Assembly (NCBI GenBank): GCA_948614045.1
Contig: CAPFSK010000002.1
Location: 124,001-188,000, forward strand
Reading direction: 5' to 3'
Source: an uncultured Candidatus Saccharibacteria bacterium
GTDB taxonomy: Bacteria; Patescibacteriota; Saccharimonadia; Saccharimonadales; Saccharimonadaceae
Length of the DNA stretch: 64,000 bases
Shown: piece by piece, positions 24,290 through 31,514 of the stretch
Numbering within the stretch: the stretch's first letter is position 1
Layout of the letters: each line of letters begins with the position of its first letter
The notes under the pieces: model-generated
Seen by the model: the letters and a program-made list of their open reading frames with translations, nothing else
Databases searched by the model: none
What the model was told of the DNA's origin: nothing
Made by a program: the position numbers and the translations under genes

Positions 24290-24565
24290 GTGGGCAAGAA
24301 GGCATTTCTAAAGGTCGATATAGAGCTTGTTCGTAAATATGGCGAGCAGGAAGCTATTTTATATGCTTTTTTGGAAAATTTATCGCGAGTCTGGCAAAAA
24401 GATAAAAATGACTACATGGCAATCTGGACACAGTATATCGCTGAACAACTCGGCTGGAATCGGATGAAGATTACACGGGTACGAGATCGGCTAGTTCAGG
24501 CAAATCTCATAAAGGTTCAGTGTGGCAAAAACCAAAATCACAAGACTAAATATAAAATGTTGTAG
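24290..24565 (+). CDS. Winged-helix DNA-binding protein, 91 aa
   Basis: Starts with GTG behind GGAGG. The sequence KVDIELVRKYGEQEAILYAF followed by WTQYIAEQLGWNRMKITRVR and LVQANLIKVQ has the pattern of a winged helix such as the N-terminal domain of phage replication-initiation proteins. At 91 aa it is only that domain. It is the only gene between P5 and the integrase region, so it may be a regulator or excision factor of the lysogeny side. The family is a guess from pattern. Confidence 0.6.
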   Translation: MGKKAFLKVDIELVRKYGEQEAILYAFLENLSRVWQKDKNDYMAIWTQYIAEQLGWNRMKITRVRDRLVQANLIKVQCGKNQNHKTKYKML

Positions 24566-24590
24566 AAGCAACAACGAAATGATGCAAAAG

Positions 24591-24615
24591 GAGGTAGCTA
24601 CCTCTATTTTTATTG
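24591..24615 (+). terminator. Terminator after the winged-helix gene
   Basis: Palindrome GAGGTAGCTACCTC (24591-24604) followed by TATTTTTATT. Confidence 0.55.
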
Positions 24616-24628
24616 TCAAGTCTTTGGC

Positions 24629-24697
24629 TGTGGAAAAGTTGTGGAAAACCGTGTGAATATAGTGGAAAAACTGATTCCGCTGTAACAATTTGTTACA
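24629..24697 (+). promoter_or_regulatory. Repeats upstream of the integrase gene
   Basis: TGTGGAAAA at 24629-24637 and 24640-24648 and AGTGGAAAA at 24661-24669, with the inverted form TTTTCCACA just after the integrase gene at 25851-25859. They fit the loose DnaA-box consensus but also the arm-type sites of tyrosine integrases. Next to them is a near-perfect palindrome, TGTAACAA-T-TTGTTACA (24681-24697), with another TTGTAACA at 24714-24721. No gene lies in 24566-24812. Confidence 0.5.
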
Positions 24698-24812
24698 CCG
24701 ACTTACAGAGTAATTGTAACAAAATGATACAGCCATAGAAGAAAGAATATAAAAAGAATAGTAGTAGCGCAAAAAATAATAATTTTAATTTTGGTGGGCA
24801 GAAAGCGCAAAA

Positions 24813-25847
24813 ATGACTAAAACTTTAGAAATCTATTACCAGATGGAGGATTATCTTCACTACTGCCGATTCACCCGCGGTATGAGCGATATGACGATTA
24901 AAAGCAAACATCATACCTATTTGCATTTCATTATCGACTCAGAATGTGAGGATATGAGGCAGTTAACGAATCAGGGATACGATTCATGGGTAGAAAAACA
25001 AGTAAAAGCGAAGGTTTCAAATCGAACGATTAACACTCGTACAGCTCATATTAAGGCTTGGGTGCGCTACTGTCGGGAAATGGGGATGAAAATCCCAATA
25101 AAACTGCCTTTAATCAAGAAACGACACGAAGGCAAAGTTACGCGAGTTCACTACACTAAAGAGGAAATTGATAGGGTATTAGCTCATGCTGACGAAATGA
25201 CGGGTCTTCTAATAAGAATCTGTTTCGATGCCGGACTAAGAATCAGCGAACTCACTAACTTAAGACTAGATAACTTTAAGGGGCAGAAAATCCACTTTGT
25301 TGGAAAAGGCAATAAGGATCGGGAATCGTATGTTACTCTCGATACATATGAACGCCTAATCGACTATGTTTCAAAAAACAGCATCACCGATGCCTTATGG
25401 CCGGGCCGCTTTGGTGGCACATGCAGCACTGATACTCTTAGAATCAAGATGAGGGAGGCATTTACCGAAGCTGGGTTTGACGATTTTTACCCGCACGCCC
25501 TGCGCCACTCATTTGCAACAGACATCCAGAATAAAGGAGCTGAGCTTTTAGAGATGCAGATGATGCTCGGCCACTCAAACGCGCAGACCACAGAAAGGTA
25601 TCTGCATGGGCTTGATGGTCGACAACAAGCCTTGTTCTCAAAATACAAAGATAGTTCGCTTAAAACTCCGGGCATTACTCCATCGGCACGCCTAAAAGCT
25701 GAAACCAGAGAGAAACGTGAAAAAGAGACTAAGCAATCATTCGAGCGTTGTATGGATGATTTTTCACCGGAACAGCAGAAGATTTTTATGGAGTTAATCG
25801 CACGAATATCCGAGCTTGGAGCTAAGCAGCGCACGGCGAATATGTAA
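24813..25847 (+). CDS. Tyrosine recombinase / phage integrase, 344 aa
   Basis: XerC/D-like integrase. N-terminal SAM-like core-binding domain (about residues 1-90), then the catalytic domain: Arg in DAGLRISELTNL, Lys in VGKGNKDRES, HALRHSFAT, LGHSNAQTTERYLHG with the nucleophilic Tyr. All key residues are present, so it should be active. A charged C-terminal tail of about 60 residues follows. It points out of the prophage to the right and ends just before a bidirectional terminator. It should carry out integration and excision and is the only recombinase visible that could also act at the tip-cassette sites. Confidence 0.9.
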   Translation: MTKTLEIYYQMEDYLHYCRFTRGMSDMTIKSKHHTYLHFIIDSECEDMRQLTNQGYDSWVEKQVKAKVSNRTINTRTAHIKAWVRYCREMGMKIPIKLPLIKKRHEGKVTRVHYTKEEIDRVLAHADEMTGLLIRICFDAGLRISELTNLRLDNFKGQKIHFVGKGNKDRESYVTLDTYERLIDYVSKNSITDALWPGRFGGTCSTDTLRIKMREAFTEAGFDDFYPHALRHSFATDIQNKGAELLEMQMMLGHSNAQTTERYLHGLDGRQQALFSKYKDSSLKTPGITPSARLKAETREKREKETKQSFERCMDDFSPEQQKIFMELIARISELGAKQRTANM

Positions 25848-25870
25848 ACATTTTCCACAATAAAAACAGA

Positions 25871-25900
25871 TGTGGCGTCATGAAAATGGCGTCACATTTT
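25871..25900. terminator. Bidirectional terminator after the integrase
   Basis: 11-bp stem (25871-25881 with 25886-25896, two wobbles), GAAA loop, TTTT on the plus side and a T run on the minus side. Confidence 0.7.
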
Positions 25901-25922
25901 GTCTAGAATCGAAAAACACGGA

Positions 25923-25950
25923 TTGACTTTTTGTACGCTTATGCTACAAT
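25923..25950 (+). promoter_or_regulatory. Promoter inside the prophage-host boundary
   Basis: TTGACT at 25923-25928, 16-nt spacer, TGCTACAAT with TACAAT at 25945-25950. It reads right into a foldable segment and toward the minus-strand promoter at 26056-26084. Confidence 0.5.
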
Positions 25951-26055
25951 AGAGACAGTTAGATTGAAGTCACATAAGCAATCTTCAAGAGCCTTTACAC
26001 ATTGAACTAAAGCCGTTTCGTAAAACCATGGAGAATAGGCTGAATCAATGTTATC
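25951..26055. ncRNA. Foldable segment between face-to-face promoters
   Basis: Contains two inverted repeats: TTGAAG with CTTCAA (25964-25988 region), and a longer stem in which ACATTGA pairs with TCAATGT, and AGCC with GGCT (about 26000-26051). No ribosome site or gene of length is present. It could be a short RNA on either strand, or the leader of a host gene cut off by prophage insertion. Low confidence. Confidence 0.35.
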
Positions 26056-26084
26056 ATTATATCACAGATACGATAAAAAGTCAA
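26056..26084 (-). promoter_or_regulatory. Host-type promoter reading into the prophage end
   Basis: Minus strand: TTGACT, 17-nt spacer ending ATCTGTGA, TATAAT at 26056-26061. It belongs to a family of four promoters in the window with the same spacer end, and here has no gene behind it. Confidence 0.7.
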
Positions 26085-26100
26085 TATAAACCCTTTATAA

Positions 26101-26341
26101 TAACTACAACGCAGCTAGTGGTACCTCCGGCGCCACCACCATAGTGCAGTTACCATTGGCTTTTGTCCGTAGTGGGTATATGAATCCAGCCGATGAACAA
26201 GTATCAAATCCAGGCTACCTTGGTACCTGGTGGGCACGTACCACTGTTTCCGGCAATACTAGCCGTAACTTCTACTTCACTAGCAGCATAGTCTATCCGT
26301 CCAACACTGGTGTATTATATAACGGTCGCCCCCTCCGCTGA
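26101..26341 (+). pseudogene. Orphan C-terminal fragment of a surface protein (fragment 1)
   Basis: The frame is open from about 26101 and encodes YNAASGTSGATTIVQL, PLAFVRSGYMNP, WWARTTVSGNTSRNFYF and VYPSNTGVLYNGRPLR, then TGA. This is the end of a C-type-lectin-like repeat domain of the Fibrobacter-paralogous-domain style, common at the ends of large bacterial surface proteins. There is no start codon with a ribosome site and no N-terminal part. Its first ~50 nt after 26120 are nearly identical to a second fragment at 40530-40837. It is either debris or a donor cassette for a full gene elsewhere. Confidence 0.6.
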
Positions 26342-26418
26342 CTCTAACCATACGCGGAAAGAGATAGGAAGACTGAGGTGTATGTAGTGCTTCTGGAATA
26401 TAAAGACGATAAACCCAA

Positions 26419-26497
26419 GATTTAAGCTGAAGTTTCAGTAAAAGTCAGCGGAGTTACGCCTCCGGAACTTTTACGTCAAAAAACTTCAACTTAAATC
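26419..26497. repeat. Large imperfect inverted repeat (hairpin)
   Basis: A 17-bp outer arm pair (26419-26435 with 26481-26497, one wobble) encloses two further arms, GTAAAAGT/ACTTTTAC and CGGAG/CTCCG, with a TTACGC loop. No T run follows. The surrounding 300 bp (26342-26640) hold no gene. Could be a structured RNA, a cruciform or a small mobile repeat. Confidence 0.5.
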
Positions 26498-26584
26498 CTG
26501 ACGTGAAGCGTCCCATTCTGAAAGTACTAGTCATAGCTTTATCTATATTCCTCCTCCTTATCGGTCACAGAAGCAATTTCACTC

Positions 26585-26613
26585 TTGTCCCCGAGAGAAA
26601 AATGTGATACTAT
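26585..26613 (+). promoter_or_regulatory. Promoter of rpmF-nusB operon
   Basis: TTGTCC at 26585-26590, 17-nt spacer ending TGTGA, TACTAT at 26608-26613. Confidence 0.6.
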
Positions 26614-26646
26614 TAGATATAGAATCTGATATTAACAAGGAGCATT

Positions 26647-26904
26647 ATGCCTGAACCTAAAAAACAGAGTAGCCCACGTAAAACCGGCCTACGTCGCAGC
26701 CACTTGCGCCTGAAATTGGCCCGTGCAGTGAATAGCCACTCGCCAGTCAAAGCGTTTGAAACCGCGAAGAAAACCCCAAATTTAAAAGTCAAAACTGTCA
26801 AGCCAGCCTCTGACCAGACAGTCAAAGCGAAAAAAGCTGAGCAGAAAAAAGCTGCCCCAGCAAAGAAAACTACGACCACAAAAATCACTAAAAAATCTAA
26901 ATAA
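26647..26904 (+). CDS. rpmF: Ribosomal protein bL32, long-tailed
   Basis: The N-terminal 45 residues match bL32: PEPKKQSSPRKTGLRRSHLR with the RRSHLRLKL core that binds 23S rRNA. The zinc-ribbon cysteines of the C+ form are absent. A Lys/Ala/Thr-rich basic tail of about 45 residues is added. AAGGAG precedes the ATG. bL32 next to nusB and rnc is a usual bacterial arrangement. Confidence is high for the family, lower for the exact role of the tail. Confidence 0.8.
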   Translation: MPEPKKQSSPRKTGLRRSHLRLKLARAVNSHSPVKAFETAKKTPNLKVKTVKPASDQTVKAKKAEQKKAAPAKKTTTTKITKKSK

Positions 26905-26916
26905 AAGGGAAGGTAT

Positions 26917-27471
26917 ATGGCTAGTAACCGGCACTTAGGCAGAATAATTGTTTTACAGAGTTTGTACGAATACGAATTTCGTACAAAAGCCGGAGATCCG
27001 ACGGCGGAAATTGATGTTATCGTCGCGAAAAATATTGAGCCATACGCCCGCGCTCTAGGCGACACGGAGTTCGTCTACGGGCTAGCCCGGGCTGTCTCGG
27101 AAAGATTCCAAGATCTTGATACTAAGCTCCAGCCGATGGCGCCGGAGTGGCCTTTGAGTACGATTGCCGCCATTGACCGCAACGTACTCCGTATGGGGTT
27201 ATACGAGCTTGAATCTTCCGCCGAGACCGTACCGCCCAAAGTTGCGATTAATGAGGCCGTAGAGTTGGCGAAGGCCTTCGGTTCGGATAATTCCTCGAAA
27301 TTCATCAACGGGGTACTCGGTACGGCCTATCGCCAGATTTATAATGAAGAAGAAACATCTCCGAAGGAGAATCAGCATGAAGAAAAAGCACAAGCGGACG
27401 AGCCAGAAGGCGCTACTGCTGGAGCAACAGACGTCGTCGATGTCGACGGCAAGGGGGAAACCACCGCGTAA
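26917..27471 (+). CDS. nusB: Transcription antitermination factor NusB, acidic C-terminal tail
   Basis: Helical NusB fold: ASNRHLGRIIVLQSLYEYEF at the start, and the typical end IDRNVLRMGLYEL, PPKVAINEAVELAKAFG and SSKFINGVLGTAYRQI. It works with NusE in rRNA antitermination. After the domain there is a Glu/Asp-rich tail of about 40 residues, which overlaps the start of the NUDIX gene by 95 nt in another frame. GGGAAGG lies before the ATG. Confidence 0.9.
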   Translation: MASNRHLGRIIVLQSLYEYEFRTKAGDPTAEIDVIVAKNIEPYARALGDTEFVYGLARAVSERFQDLDTKLQPMAPEWPLSTIAAIDRNVLRMGLYELESSAETVPPKVAINEAVELAKAFGSDNSSKFINGVLGTAYRQIYNEEETSPKENQHEEKAQADEPEGATAGATDVVDVDGKGETTA

Positions 27472-28156
27472 AACCCCCAAACAGTCGCGTAAAGCGTCCA
27501 AAAAACAATCAACCCGGCCAGCGCCTAAAGAGGCGCAAAAAGTGAAGCCGGAAGCTAAGGGGACGAAGGTGCTAGAAAGCACCAAAACTCAGCCGGAAAC
27601 CGCGGGCTTAGCAGCCCCGACTTCTCGTAAAGTCCCCGAGGCTTTACCGTTAAAAAATGAGCGTGACCGTACAAACGCCGTTTCTCGGCTTACGGCCCGT
27701 GTCTTTAAAAAACCGGCCATTCAAGAAGTAGTGCGCGAGCCGACTGCGGGTGGAATCGTCTTTCGCACTAATCGCGAACAAAATGACATTGATATTTTGC
27801 TGATTCAGGACTCCAAAGGGCGCTGGACTATCCCGAAGGGGCATATCGAACCCGGCGAAACCGCGAAACAGACTGCAATCCGCGAAATTGGTGAAGAATC
27901 CGGCTTGTTTCACATCCAAGTCTTGGCTTGGCTGGGTAAAATCCATTTTCAATATCGTCGCATTGACAAGCTCGTCCTCATGACGACTCAAATTTACCTC
28001 GTACGTGCCATGGATGACGCTGAGATTCCGACTAAGGAACAGTGGATGAAAGGTATCAAATGGTTTAAGTTTAATGATGCAATCGAGGCAATCGAATACG
28101 AAGATATCGAAAAACTCATGCTCGTCGCACGCAATAAAATTAGGCAAGGTCTATAG
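27377..28156 (+). CDS. NUDIX hydrolase with basic N-terminal extension, 259 aa
   Basis: Residues ~120-259 are a NUDIX domain with the full box GHIEPGETAKQTAIREIGEE followed by SGL (G-x5-E-x7-R-E-U-x-E-E-x-G-U). It hydrolyses nucleoside diphosphate-linked substrates; WTIPKGH before the box is typical of Ap4A or dinucleotide-type members. The N-terminal 110 residues are Lys/Pro/Thr-rich and disordered. Start at 27377 is chosen from GAAGGAG; the first 95 nt lie inside nusB. It ends 8 nt before rnc. Confidence 0.85.
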   Translation: MKKKHKRTSQKALLLEQQTSSMSTARGKPPRKTPKQSRKASKKQSTRPAPKEAQKVKPEAKGTKVLESTKTQPETAGLAAPTSRKVPEALPLKNERDRTNAVSRLTARVFKKPAIQEVVREPTAGGIVFRTNREQNDIDILLIQDSKGRWTIPKGHIEPGETAKQTAIREIGEESGLFHIQVLAWLGKIHFQYRRIDKLVLMTTQIYLVRAMDDAEIPTKEQWMKGIKWFKFNDAIEAIEYEDIEKLMLVARNKIRQGL

Positions 28157-28164
28157 GAGGTTAT

Positions 28165-28914
28165 ATGACGCCACAACAAATTGAAGAATATCAGTTTTTC
28201 GCCCGCGAAAAACTTGGTTTCGAATTCAAAAATATCAACTTACTTATCACTGCTCTGACGCATCGTAGCTATGTCAATGAACATAAAGCTAGTGTCAAGG
28301 AACACAACGAACGGCTAGAATTTCTCGGCGACGCCGTGCTAGAGTTGGTGACTTCTGATTTTTTGTATCGCAATTACAACGAGCCAGAAGGCATCATGAC
28401 CGCTTGGCGCTCCGCTCTCGTCCGTACCGAAAGTATCGGTGAATCCGGCGAAGCCTTGGGCTACGAACCCCTCGTCCGACTATCGAAAGGCGAAAAGCAC
28501 GGTTCAAGTCGCGCCCATGCTGTCATCCTTGCCGACTGTTTTGAGGCAGTTATTGGCGCGATTTATCTTGACCAGGGATACGATACGGCGCGAGAATTTA
28601 TTGATAAGTGGATTTTGAGTAAACTCGGCCGCATTCTGAAGGAAGGCAGCTGGCGCGACCCGAAGTCCTATCTCCAGGAACTAGCTCAGCACCACGATAG
28701 CGCTACTCCGAGCTACAAAGTTCTCGGCGAAGAAGGGCCAGACCACGACAAGACCTTTACGGTCGGTGTTTACGTCGGTAAGCAACTCAAGGGGCAGGGA
28801 ACTGGTCATTCCAAGCAGGAAGCCGAAGGCAACGCCGCCTCCGAAGGCGTCAAGGGCTATCTAAAGCTTCAGGAGCGCGAAAAGTCAGCCAAAGGCGCAA
28901 AGGCTGCAAAATAA
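28165..28914 (+). CDS. rnc: Ribonuclease III
   Basis: Catalytic domain with the signature HNERLEFLGDAVLELV and the second acidic pair in DCFEAVIGAIYLDQG, followed by a double-stranded RNA-binding domain (DPKSYLQELAQHHDS ... GTGHSKQEAEGNAASEG). It processes rRNA precursors and other double-stranded RNA. Length 249 aa is normal, with a short Lys/Ala tail. GGAGG precedes the ATG. Confidence 0.95.
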   Translation: MTPQQIEEYQFFAREKLGFEFKNINLLITALTHRSYVNEHKASVKEHNERLEFLGDAVLELVTSDFLYRNYNEPEGIMTAWRSALVRTESIGESGEALGYEPLVRLSKGEKHGSSRAHAVILADCFEAVIGAIYLDQGYDTAREFIDKWILSKLGRILKEGSWRDPKSYLQELAQHHDSATPSYKVLGEEGPDHDKTFTVGVYVGKQLKGQGTGHSKQEAEGNAASEGVKGYLKLQEREKSAKGAKAAK

Positions 28915-28930
28915 TCGGCTACTAAACATG

Positions 28931-28963
28931 AAAAAGAGCTGCCACAGTCATGCTGGCAGCTCT
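28931..28963 (-). terminator. Terminator of the 28985 gene
   Basis: Perfect 10-bp stem AGAGCTGCCA / TGGCAGCTCT with a 9-nt loop. The T run lies on the minus strand, so it serves the convergent gene; rnc may use the same stem without T. Confidence 0.7.
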
Positions 28964-28984
28964 GATAGCTATATAGCTATCCTC

Positions 28985-29500
28985 TCATCTCCGTTTTGGA
29001 CCCTTCTCGTAGGCTTCAGTATTAACCAATCCATTCTCATCGTCATATTCTATCTGAAGCAAGTCAAACCGCTCATCTGGTGCCAGATGTTTTATCTGAT
29101 AGAGCGTCTGTCTATCGTCCGGTACCAGAATGCTCATCTCCAGGTCTACCGGCCACTTCTCCATATAACATTTCAATGCCGCTGCCTTCGGGCGCTTATC
29201 TTTGGTCTGCTTGTCAGCAAAATTTAGCACCAGATGGTGACGATAAATTCGCGCCTCCCAGAGATGCCAACGTTTGTTGGTCCCATTTATAATGCTTGGC
29301 AGCTCCTCCTGAAACTTCTGCGTCGTTTTTATGTTCACGTGACCGGGGATCGTCAGATCCTCCACCTTCATCTGCGCCAAAAACTCCGCAAAACTCGGGT
29401 CATTAATTTCCAGCACCAACGGTGCTTCGCAAACTACCACGCCGTACGACGCATGCCTCTTTCCGACATTTCTAATCCGATACAACAATCTATCACTCAT
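28985..29500 (-). CDS. Hypothetical protein, 171 aa
   Basis: Unrecognised soluble protein starting MSDRLLYRIRNVGKRHASYG, with two strand-rich stretches (VVVCEAPLVLEI and HLVLNFADKQ) and a charged C-terminus. GAGGAGG lies before the ATG. It has its own promoter and a long foldable leader. Single-gene operon between rnc and rpsP. Function unknown. Confidence 0.65.
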   Translation of the reverse strand: MSDRLLYRIRNVGKRHASYGVVVCEAPLVLEINDPSFAEFLAQMKVEDLTIPGHVNIKTTQKFQEELPSIINGTNKRWHLWEARIYRHHLVLNFADKQTKDKRPKAAALKCYMEKWPVDLEMSILVPDDRQTLYQIKHLAPDERFDLLQIEYDDENGLVNTEAYEKGPKRR

Positions 29501-29578
29501 TGAGAAACCTCCTCGGGGATGTCAATGTACTATTTGACGAAATTGCTTTACGCGATTTTTCGTCAGAATCATCCCCCT
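29501..29578 (-). promoter_or_regulatory. Structured 5' leader of the 28985 gene
   Basis: On the minus strand GGGGATG pairs with CATCCCC (closing stem, next to the ribosome site) and encloses TGACGAAA paired with TTTCGTCA. Such a fold could hide or expose GAGGAGG. Possible regulatory leader. Confidence 0.45.
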
Positions 29579-29586
29579 ATCTCCTC

Positions 29587-29615
29587 ATTATAGCACAGAT
29601 AGCCGAAAAAGTCAA
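29587..29615 (-). promoter_or_regulatory. Promoter of the 28985 gene
   Basis: Minus strand: TTGACT at 29610-29615, 17-nt spacer ending ATCTGTGC, TATAAT at 29587-29592. Member of the ATCTGTG-spacer promoter family. Confidence 0.75.
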
Positions 29616-29634
29616 TAGTAGGGGTGATTTTGAC

Positions 29635-29663
29635 TTTACTTTTTTCATAAACTTTGTTATAAT
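29635..29663 (+). promoter_or_regulatory. Promoter of rpsP
   Basis: TATAAT at 29658-29663 with TTTACT 17 nt upstream. AAGGAG follows before the ATG at 29691. Confidence 0.6.
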
Positions 29664-29690
29664 CAAAACAACAATAACTAAGGAGAAAAA

Positions 29691-30080
29691 ATGCTAGCGA
29701 TTCGCATGCAACGTAATGGCCGCGTACACGCCCCTGTGTACCGGATAGTCGTCCAAGAAGCGCAGCGCCACCCGCTTTCGGGTCGTGTTGTAGCCGAGGT
29801 CGGCAACTACAACCCTGAGACCAAGCGCGTGGTCCTTGATAAGGAAAAGGTCGAGTTTTACCTCGGCCATGGCGCCCAGCCATCTAGCCGCGTCGCCTAT
29901 GTCCTCAAAAAAGAGGGAATTGAACTACCGAAGTGGTACAAAGAAGCTCCCGCGAAGCATAAGCAGGCGAAGCACGCCGACAAGCTGCGCAAAAACCAAC
30001 CAAAAGAGGAGGAGCCGGCTGAGGCTCCAGCAGAAAGTGCCGAGAGTACTGACGCTGGCGAAGCACCGGCCGCTGAGTAA
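29691..30080 (+). CDS. rpsP: Ribosomal protein bS16 with acidic tail
   Basis: Residues 1-85 are bS16: MLAIRMQRNGRVHAPVYRIV, VGNYNPETKRVVLDKEKVEF and GAQPSSRVAYVLKKEGI. It binds 16S rRNA in the small subunit body. A Lys-rich stretch and then a Glu/Ala-rich tail bring it to 129 aa, longer than the usual 80-100. Single-gene unit with its own promoter and terminator here. Confidence 0.93.
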   Translation: MLAIRMQRNGRVHAPVYRIVVQEAQRHPLSGRVVAEVGNYNPETKRVVLDKEKVEFYLGHGAQPSSRVAYVLKKEGIELPKWYKEAPAKHKQAKHADKLRKNQPKEEEPAEAPAESAESTDAGEAPAAE

Positions 30081-30091
30081 GCGAAACAAAA

Positions 30092-30122
30092 TTACCCCCA
30101 GGATCACTCCCGGGGGATTTTT
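30092..30122 (+). terminator. Terminator of rpsP
   Basis: CCCCC (30095-30099) pairs with GGGGG (30112-30116), with GGA/TCC inside, then ATTTTT. Confidence 0.7.
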
Positions 30123-30158
30123 GTGTGGAAAGTGAAGCGCGATAAAGTGATCAGAAAT

Positions 30159-30851
30159 TTATGGTCGGTCGGGGTCTTTATACCACTTCTCCCAGCGCTC
30201 GAATCCGAACACCGCCACAATCGCTGCTACGATAATAACAATGATAATTACTGGCAGTGGCCAGCCTCGTGAGGGCTTATCGGGCTGGTCGTCCTGCTTT
30301 GTATCAGTATCCGACTCGTCTGTATTAGCGTCTTCCGCCTCGTCGGCCTCTGACGAGGCTGCTCCGTCGACAACCGTCTCTGTCTGCTCGGCTTCAGAGT
30401 CTTCAGCCTTATTCTGGTCTCCTACCTCAGATTCGTCTGCTTCCGCCTCGTCGGTTGCTTCCGGTTCGCTTGTCGGTTCGGTCGTCTCAGACGACTCTGT
30501 ACCTTCCGGCTCCTCGGTCGCAGAAGATTCGTCGCCATTCAACTGTTCGTTCGTCCGGTCCCAGAATTCTTTTTCCTGATTCTGATTCCATTCCCGGAAG
30601 TCATCGCGGGCTTCGCCAGCTTTTTGCTTGGCGTTATCCCAGAGTTCGCTGGCCTTCTCCTTTACCGCTGGTGCTTTATCTTTCACCCAATCTACGGCGC
30701 TCGAACCGGCGGCTTTTGCCCTATCGAGCCAGGATTCCTCCGTACTCTCCGTCTCAGTTCCGTCTTCTGCGGCATATGCCGTCGTTGGTAGTACTACCAA
30801 CGACAAGGCTAAGACTATCGTAACTACTTTCCAAAATTTCAACGTGCGCAT
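30159..30851 (-). CDS. Secreted, membrane-anchored acidic surface protein, 230 aa
   Basis: Sec signal peptide at the N-terminus (FWKVVTIVLALSLVVLPTTA, cut near AYAA), amphipathic helices with repeated K/A/E content (DRAKAAGSSAVDWVKDKAPA), a long Glu/Ser/Thr/Asp-rich disordered stretch of about 100 residues, then a C-terminal membrane helix (PVIIIVIIVAAIVAVFGF) and a short basic tail. This topology puts the acidic stretch outside the cell. Start at 30851 follows GGGGGTG. Unknown function; may shield the cell or engage the host bacterium. Confidence 0.7.
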   Translation of the reverse strand: MRTLKFWKVVTIVLALSLVVLPTTAYAAEDGTETESTEESWLDRAKAAGSSAVDWVKDKAPAVKEKASELWDNAKQKAGEARDDFREWNQNQEKEFWDRTNEQLNGDESSATEEPEGTESSETTEPTSEPEATDEAEADESEVGDQNKAEDSEAEQTETVVDGAASSEADEAEDANTDESDTDTKQDDQPDKPSRGWPLPVIIIVIIVAAIVAVFGFERWEKWYKDPDRP

Positions 30852-30900
30852 GAACGCACCCCCTTTCATGAACTTGAGGCTAAGTCGCCCCGATACCTCT

Positions 30901-30929
30901 ATTATACCGCACTTATGCTATTTTGTCAA
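30901..30929 (-). promoter_or_regulatory. Promoter of the acidic surface protein
   Basis: Minus strand: TTGACA at 30924-30929, 17-nt spacer, TATAAT at 30901-30906. Full consensus. Confidence 0.85.
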
Positions 30930-31028
30930 GATGACATAACGGCTTTCGTACCGGAAGCTAGTCAAAACTTCTCATAAAACTTAAAATATGCTAAAAATTC
31001 ACAAAAATCCTCCACATTTTCCTGCTTG

Positions 31029-31037
31029 TGGTATAAT
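31029..31037 (+). promoter_or_regulatory. Promoter of the KH-domain gene
   Basis: TGGTATAAT, extended -10 with TATAAT at 31032-31037; weak -35. Confidence 0.6.
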
Positions 31038-31069
31038 GAAAGTTATAGCATTAATAAACTGGAGATCTT

Positions 31070-31504
31070 ATGGCAACCATTGACCAACAATTTGTAGAAT
31101 ATATCGTAAAAACCCTTGTAAACAATCCAGATAAGGTCGTTGTCGAGCGTGAAATCGACGAGCGTGGCGTCCTGCTGAGTTTGAGCGTTGACCCTGAAGA
31201 TGTCGGCCGTGTCATCGGTAAGCGCGGTGCGACTGCTCAGAGTATCCGTACCCTGCTGCGCGTCCTCGGCACGAAGAACGGCGCCCGGTACAATCTCAAG
31301 GTTGTCAATACTGATGAGGAAGAAGGTTATCGCGCTCCTCGAAACCATGATGGCGGCGAAACTCGCGCCGATGCTGAAGCGGTCGGTGAGCTGCGTGCCG
31401 ACGAAGAGGAAGGCAATGCTCCACTTGATGGCGGCGAAGCTGAAGGCGAACTCGCCGAGAAAACTCGCGCCGAGCTGGCTGATCTCGATGACCTCGATAT
31501 CTAA
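31070..31504 (+). CDS. KH-domain RNA-binding protein (KhpA-like) with acidic tail
   Basis: Residues 1-80 are a single KH domain with the RNA-binding loop VGRVIGKRGATAQSI (GxxG) and start TIDQQFVEYIVKTLVNNPDK, typical of KhpA. KhpA proteins bind RNA with KhpB and affect division and translation. A Glu/Gly/Ala-rich acidic tail of about 60 residues follows. GGAG precedes the ATG. Such acidic tails recur on bS16 and NusB in this window. Confidence 0.88.
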   Translation: MATIDQQFVEYIVKTLVNNPDKVVVEREIDERGVLLSLSVDPEDVGRVIGKRGATAQSIRTLLRVLGTKNGARYNLKVVNTDEEEGYRAPRNHDGGETRADAEAVGELRADEEEGNAPLDGGEAEGELAEKTRAELADLDDLDI

Positions 31505-31514
31505 GTAAAACTTT

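Noticed and set aside
24629..24669. Chromosomal replication origin from DnaA-box-like repeats
   Set aside because: Only two good boxes and no dnaA, dnaN or AT-rich unwinding element nearby; next to an integrase gene they fit arm sites better.
1..25900. Amber recoding in the prophage, suggested by the in-frame TAG before cassette a
   Set aside because: Several prophage genes (for example those ending at 1093, 4836 and 10235) use TAG as a stop at the natural end of the protein, so a global recoding is unlikely.
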